9,207 nucleotides of DNA, from assembly GCA_000432435.1 (NCBI GenBank), contig HF993123.1, forward strand, positions 1-9,207, written 5' to 3'. The translations under genes were made by a program, and so were the position numbers. The first letter of the stretch is position 1, and each line of letters opens with the position of its first letter. Below are positions 6,458 through 9,207 of this stretch, piece by piece. A model generated the notes under the pieces. It made no database searches. It worked only from the letters and a program-made list of their open reading frames with translations, and had not been told where the DNA came from. Origin of the DNA: Eubacterium sp. CAG:180 (lineage in GTDB: Bacteria; Bacillota; Clostridia; Oscillospirales; Acutalibacteraceae).

Positions 6458-7217
6458 CGCTCTCACCTCTCGTTGCCATTGCGGTCAGAGTGTCCGAAAT
6501 CTTCTGGAACATCTCGTCGTTATCCATACTTCCGCGATAAATCTGATTGAACACCTCGCCGTCCTTTATGAACATAATCCTGTTGGCGCAGGACGCCGCC
6601 TTTGTGGAGTGAGTAACCATCAAAATGGTCTGACCCTCCTCGTTAAAATCGCCGAACAGCTTTAAAAGAGCATCGGAAGCTTTTGAGTCAAGCGCACCGG
6701 TGGGCTCATCAGCCAATACAATCTGCGGATTTGTTATGAGAGCTCTTGCGACGGCGGCACGCTGTTTTTGTCCGCCCGAAACCTCATATGGAAACTTTGA
6801 GAGTATATCGGTAATTCCTAACTTTTCGGCAAGAGGTCTCAACCTCTTTGCCATTTCATCGTACGGCTTGCCTGAAAGCACAAGAGGAAGGAAGATATTA
6901 TCCTTTAAAGAGAATGTGTCCAAAAGATTAAAATCCTGAAATACAAATCCGAGATTATCGCGTCTAAACGCCGAAATTTCTCTCTCTCCTATTGCTGATA
7001 GACTTCTGCCGTTCAACAGAACCTCTCCGCTCGTAGGCTTATCAAGCGACGCCAAAATATTAAGCAAGGTTGTCTTACCGGAACCCGACTCTCCCATTAT
7101 TGCAACATACTCACCCTTTTCCACGGAGAACCTGACATTGGAAAGAGCTTGAACGTGCGCTCCGCCGAAACGGGTCGTATAAACCTTTTTCAAATTGTTT
7201 ACTTCTAAAAGCGGCAT
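6450..7217 (-). CDS. BceA-like ABC transporter ATPase
   Basis: This 255-aa nucleotide-binding subunit of the MacB/LolD/BceA type energises the permease encoded after it. All ABC motifs are present: Walker A GESGSGKTT (42-50), Q-loop Gln94 in FVFQDFNLL, signature VSGGQKQR (146-153), Walker B IVLADE with catalytic Glu171, D-loop GALDS, and switch His203 in MVTHS. The C-terminal extension (about 225-255) is normal in length. The ATG has no close, strong ribosome binding site: AAGG lies about 14 nt upstream, at the edge of a small hairpin (7228-7243). No in-frame alternative start exists nearby. A regulated promoter and operator lie upstream at 7394-7467, in the gap after the kinase gene, which matches the usual bceRS-bceAB arrangement. 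Confidence 0.95.
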   Translation of the reverse strand: MPLLEVNNLKKVYTTRFGGAHVQALSNVRFSVEKGEYVAIMGESGSGKTTLLNILASLDKPTSGEVLLNGRSLSAIGEREISAFRRDNLGFVFQDFNLLDTFSLKDNIFLPLVLSGKPYDEMAKRLRPLAEKLGITDILSKFPYEVSGGQKQRAAVARALITNPQIVLADEPTGALDSKASDALLKLFGDFNEEGQTILMVTHSTKAASCANRIMFIKDGEVFNQIYRGSMDNDEMFQKISDTLTAMATRGESDE

Positions 7218-7227
7218 AATAATTACC

Positions 7228-7243
7228 GTAGCCTTTCTGCTAC
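7228..7243 (-). promoter_or_regulatory. Small hairpin over the ATPase ribosome binding site
   Basis: In the transcript GUAGC (7243-7239) can pair with GCUAC (7232-7228), placing AGAAAG in the loop. The same GUAGC could instead pair with an upstream GGCUAC copy (7284-7279), which duplicates the downstream GGCUAC (7233-7228). Only five base pairs are involved, so any role in translation control is speculative. Confidence 0.25.
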
Positions 7244-7393
7244 AAATATTACATAAACAAACACGGTTAACCCTTGCTGTAGCCGTACAAGGCGTGACGG
7301 GAATTTCGTCTGTCTCAAAATCATAACCGAACAGCTTTTCTTTTTCGGTGTGATTTTACGTACCGAATGTATCCCTTTGTTTATTGCACGTTC

Positions 7394-7402
7394 AGTATAT
7401 CA
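7394..7402 (-). promoter_or_regulatory. Extended -10 promoter for the transporter genes
   Basis: On the minus strand, TGATATACT (7402-7394) is an extended -10 (TGn followed by TATACT, five of six matches). No good -35 is found at 16-18 bp, which is common for promoters that need an activator. Transcription would begin near 7387, leaving a leader of about 170 nt before the ATPase start. Confidence 0.5.
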
Positions 7403-7451
7403 AAACGGAGAATCGCAAGCCATCGAAAAGGCTTACAATTCCCCTTTTAAG

Positions 7452-7467
7452 CTTACATTTATGTAAG
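7452..7467. promoter_or_regulatory. BceR-type operator upstream of the transporter promoter
   Basis: CTTACATTTATGTAAG has 7-bp inverted arms around a 2-bp centre. Its core TTACA-N4-TGTAA (7453-7466) fits the TNACA-N4-TGTAA consensus reported for Bce-type response regulators. The centre lies about 63 bp upstream of the -10 centre, near -73 from the predicted start, suitable for activation. A lone half-site, TTGTAAG on the minus strand (+ strand CTTACAA, 7432-7438), lies nearer the promoter and could be a secondary site. Confidence 0.7.
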
Positions 7468-7473
7468 GTAGCG

Positions 7474-8481
7474 TTATTCCACTCCGAGGCTGACGGTGTC
7501 AAGACAAAGTTTGACCGCAGTCCCCTTTCCCACCTCGGAGGTCACCGTAATTGTGTGGGAGAGCTTTGTAAGTATCTTTTTGCAGAGAAAAAGTCCTATT
7601 CCCGTAGATTTTTTATCCTCTCTGCCGTTGAAGCCCGTAAAGCCCTTTTCAAAAATACGCGGTAAGTCCTCAGGTCTTATTCCGATACCGTTATCGGAAA
7701 TGACAAGCGTTTTCGCAGTATTTTCATCCAAATAAATATTGATTTCACCCTCGGACGTATATTTCAACGCATTTGAAATAAGCTGTTCGATTACAAACGA
7801 CAACCATTTTTCATCCGTCAACACCTTGCAATCAACATTGCCCACAACAATCTTTGTTTTTTTGCGCAAAAACTGCTTTCTGTATTTTTTAACCGCCGCT
7901 CTAACTATTCCGCCTAAATCGTAGCTTTTGATTTCGAGGTCAGAAGAGATACTGTCGGAACGGATGTACTGAAGCACCATTTCAACATATTGCTCTATTT
8001 TAAAAAGCTGCTCTTCAAGCTCGTCGTTTTCCGAAGAATAGTCTGTTTGCAGCAGCAGCCTCATAGCGGCTATGGGAGTTTTTATCTGATGCGCCCAGAG
8101 AGTAAAATAGTCCGCCGAATCGCTGTATTTGCGATTCATACGTGTTTCGGCATCTGTTTTGAGTGCGGACATCTTTTCGGCAATATCGGCAAGGTCCTTT
8201 TTTATTGGGTCCTCATAATCCGGCAATTTAAGAACGGCATACTCTGCGTCGTTTTTAATTTTTTCAAGTCTCTTATGCTTTTTGTATACCGAGGAAAAAC
8301 GCAAAACAAATACAATCAAAAGAATTACGGCGGAGATGAGCGTCGCATACAGCACCGGCTCCGTTTCCACTCCGTAAAGCCAGAACACCGTATAAAATAC
8401 CGCCGCTGCAAATACAAACGATAATACGGACAAGATATTGCCCGCCGTATATCCGAAAAGTGCTTTAAACCAATCTTTCAT
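7474..8481 (-). CDS. BceS-like intramembrane-sensing histidine kinase
   Basis: This 335-aa kinase has two transmembrane helices (about 15-35 and 42-62) joined by only a handful of extracellular residues, the hallmark of intramembrane-sensing kinases that read the state of a partner BceAB transporter and do not bind ligand themselves. A HAMP-like linker (63-120) precedes the dimerisation helix with phospho-acceptor His131 in WAHQIKTP. The catalytic domain shows the N-box with Asn237 (EQLISNALKYT), G1 box DNGIGI (263-268), F-box-like IFEKGF, and G2 box STGIGLFL (292-299). The ATG at 8481 is chosen over an in-frame TTG at 8535, which lies inside the regulator gene; AGGTAGG is 4 nt upstream. It follows the response regulator stop by 5 nt. 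The gene is intact although its partner regulator carries a stop codon. Confidence 0.94.
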   Translation of the reverse strand: MKDWFKALFGYTAGNILSVLSFVFAAAVFYTVFWLYGVETEPVLYATLISAVILLIVFVLRFSSVYKKHKRLEKIKNDAEYAVLKLPDYEDPIKKDLADIAEKMSALKTDAETRMNRKYSDSADYFTLWAHQIKTPIAAMRLLLQTDYSSENDELEEQLFKIEQYVEMVLQYIRSDSISSDLEIKSYDLGGIVRAAVKKYRKQFLRKKTKIVVGNVDCKVLTDEKWLSFVIEQLISNALKYTSEGEINIYLDENTAKTLVISDNGIGIRPEDLPRIFEKGFTGFNGREDKKSTGIGLFLCKKILTKLSHTITVTSEVGKGTAVKLCLDTVSLGVE

Positions 8482-8486
8482 AAAAC

Positions 8487-9158
8487 CTACCTGACTATAT
8501 AACCGAGACCCTTTTTGGTAACTATAAAGTCGCAAAGCCCGGCATCTTCAAGCTTTTTGCGAAGCCTCGTCATATTTACCGTGAGTGTGTTGTCGTCAAT
8601 AAAGCTGTCGCTTTCCCAAAGCTTATCCATAATCATATCGCGCGGGACAACCTTGCCCGAATTCTCCATAAGCAGCTGCAAAATTTTAAACTCATTTTTC
8701 GTAAGCTCGGTTTTTTTGCCGTTAAAACCTATCGTCGCGTCATTGAGGTTGAGTATTGCACCGCCGTGTTCGATAACCGACGTTGTCCCCGAAAAAGAAT
8801 ACGTGCGGCGCATTACCGCCTGCACCTTTGCAGTGAGAACGCTCAAATCGAACGGTTTGGATATAAAATCGTCACCGCCCATATTAACAGCCATAACTAT
8901 ATTCATTTTGTCGCTTGCCGAGGAAATAAATATTATAGGCACATTTGAAAACTTGCGTATTTCGCCGCACCAGTAAAATCCGTTAAAATACGGCAGAGAT
9001 ATATCGAGGAGTATAAGCTACGGCGCAAACGACACTACCTGTTCGGTTATATTTTTAAAGTCAACAACAAAATCCGCATCATAATCCCATTTGCAAAGAT
9101 GCTCTTTAAGGGTTCTCGCTATGACCTTATCGTCTTCAATTATAAGTATCTTTTGCAT
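8487..9158 (-). pseudogene. BceR-like OmpR-family response regulator interrupted by an in-frame TAG
   Basis: Read through one TAG, this 223-codon frame is a complete OmpR/PhoB-type regulator. The receiver domain starts MQKILIIEDDK with acidic residues Glu8-Asp10, has phospho-acceptor Asp52 in LILLDISLP, and conserved Lys in ISKPFD. A winged-helix DNA-binding domain ends in GLGYIVR. The ATG at 9158 has a good AAGGTGA four nt upstream. Codon 47 (9020-9018) is TAG, where relatives usually have a polar residue before a Leu/Ile/Val-rich strand and the Asp. No other lesion is visible. The portion after the TAG opens at a GTG (8942), which is an internal Val codon with no function as a start. A standard gene caller would report only 8487-8942. 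It could be a recent nonsense mutation, a sequence error, or readthrough. Its targets would be the operator at 7452-7467. Confidence 0.85.
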
Positions 9159-9174
9159 AGTTTCACCTTCATAT

Positions 9175-9186
9175 GTGTTTTAACAC
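9175..9186. promoter_or_regulatory. Short inverted repeat upstream of the response regulator
   Basis: GTGTT-TT-AACAC lies just upstream of the regulator's ribosome binding site, with its near edge 16 bp from the start codon. It does not match the TNACA-N4-TGTAA pattern. It may be an operator or chance; the promoter itself probably lies beyond the window. Confidence 0.25.
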
Positions 9187-9207
9187 GAATACGGCAACTT
9201 GTCGATA

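Noticed and set aside
6458..6466. Permease start at GTG 6466
   Set aside because: The GTG is part of the GAGGTGA ribosome binding site for the ATG at 6457.
7384..7665. 93-aa plus-strand ORF across the operator and the kinase 3' end
   Set aside because: It covers regulatory DNA and antisense kinase sequence and has no ribosome binding site.
8482..8535. Longer histidine kinase starting at TTG 8535
   Set aside because: The added residues translate the end of the response regulator in a different frame. ATG 8481 has its own ribosome binding site and gives the usual short cytoplasmic N-terminus.
8515..8976. 153-aa plus-strand ORF, with other plus-strand ORFs at 7990-8424, 7739-7924 and 7496-7735
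   Set aside because: All lie antisense to the response regulator and kinase, whose domains are clear. None has a ribosome binding site or recognisable motif.
1..9207. CRISPR array, insertion sequence or integrase
   Set aside because: I found no regularly spaced repeats, no transposase or recombinase domain, and no terminal inverted repeats framing a coding unit.

Overview
The window looks like the chromosome of a Bacillota (Clostridia-type, probably gut) bacterium. The evidence is strong Shine-Dalgarno sequences, textbook sigma-A promoters, tRNAs with encoded CCA ends, AT-rich spacers, and a Bce-type two-component/ABC transporter module of the kind typical of Bacillota. No species can be named from the sequence.

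Layout. Positions 1-660 hold two tRNA genes on the minus strand: tRNA-Trp(CCA), and a CAT-anticodon tRNA that is elongator Met or Ile2. Each has a consensus promoter with a 17-bp spacer and a hairpin terminator. Downstream of tRNA-Trp is a 23-bp second copy of its 3' end. Between the two copies lies a GC-rich stretch that folds as a compact three-way junction. Positions 800-3904 are a plus-strand operon: a circularly permuted ATP-grasp enzyme, an alpha-E protein and a transglutaminase-like cysteine peptidase. This is a widespread trio predicted to make or process a peptide or amide conjugate of unknown identity. It is followed by the damaged remains of a small Cys-rich gene. A strong bidirectional terminator at 3921-3965 separates it from a converging minus-strand block.

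The minus-strand block (9158 down to 3966) reads: OmpR-type response regulator, short-loop intramembrane-sensing histidine kinase, a 256-bp regulatory gap, ABC ATPase, a 10-TM permease with a large extracellular domain, and a hypoxanthine/uracil-type DNA glycosylase coupled by an ATGA overlap. The first four form a BceRS-BceAB-like module that would sense and resist peptide antibiotics. The gap carries an inverted repeat matching the TNACA-N4-TGTAA pattern of Bce-type regulator sites, upstream of an extended -10 element.

The main anomaly is an in-frame TAG at codon 47 of the response regulator, five codons before its phospho-acceptor Asp, in an otherwise intact gene. A second in-frame TAG sits in the Cys-rich remnant. 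The regulator's own terminal TAG is followed two codons later by a TGA that overlaps the kinase ATG. Ordinary gene decay or sequence error is the simplest reading. TAG readthrough or reassignment is a testable alternative.
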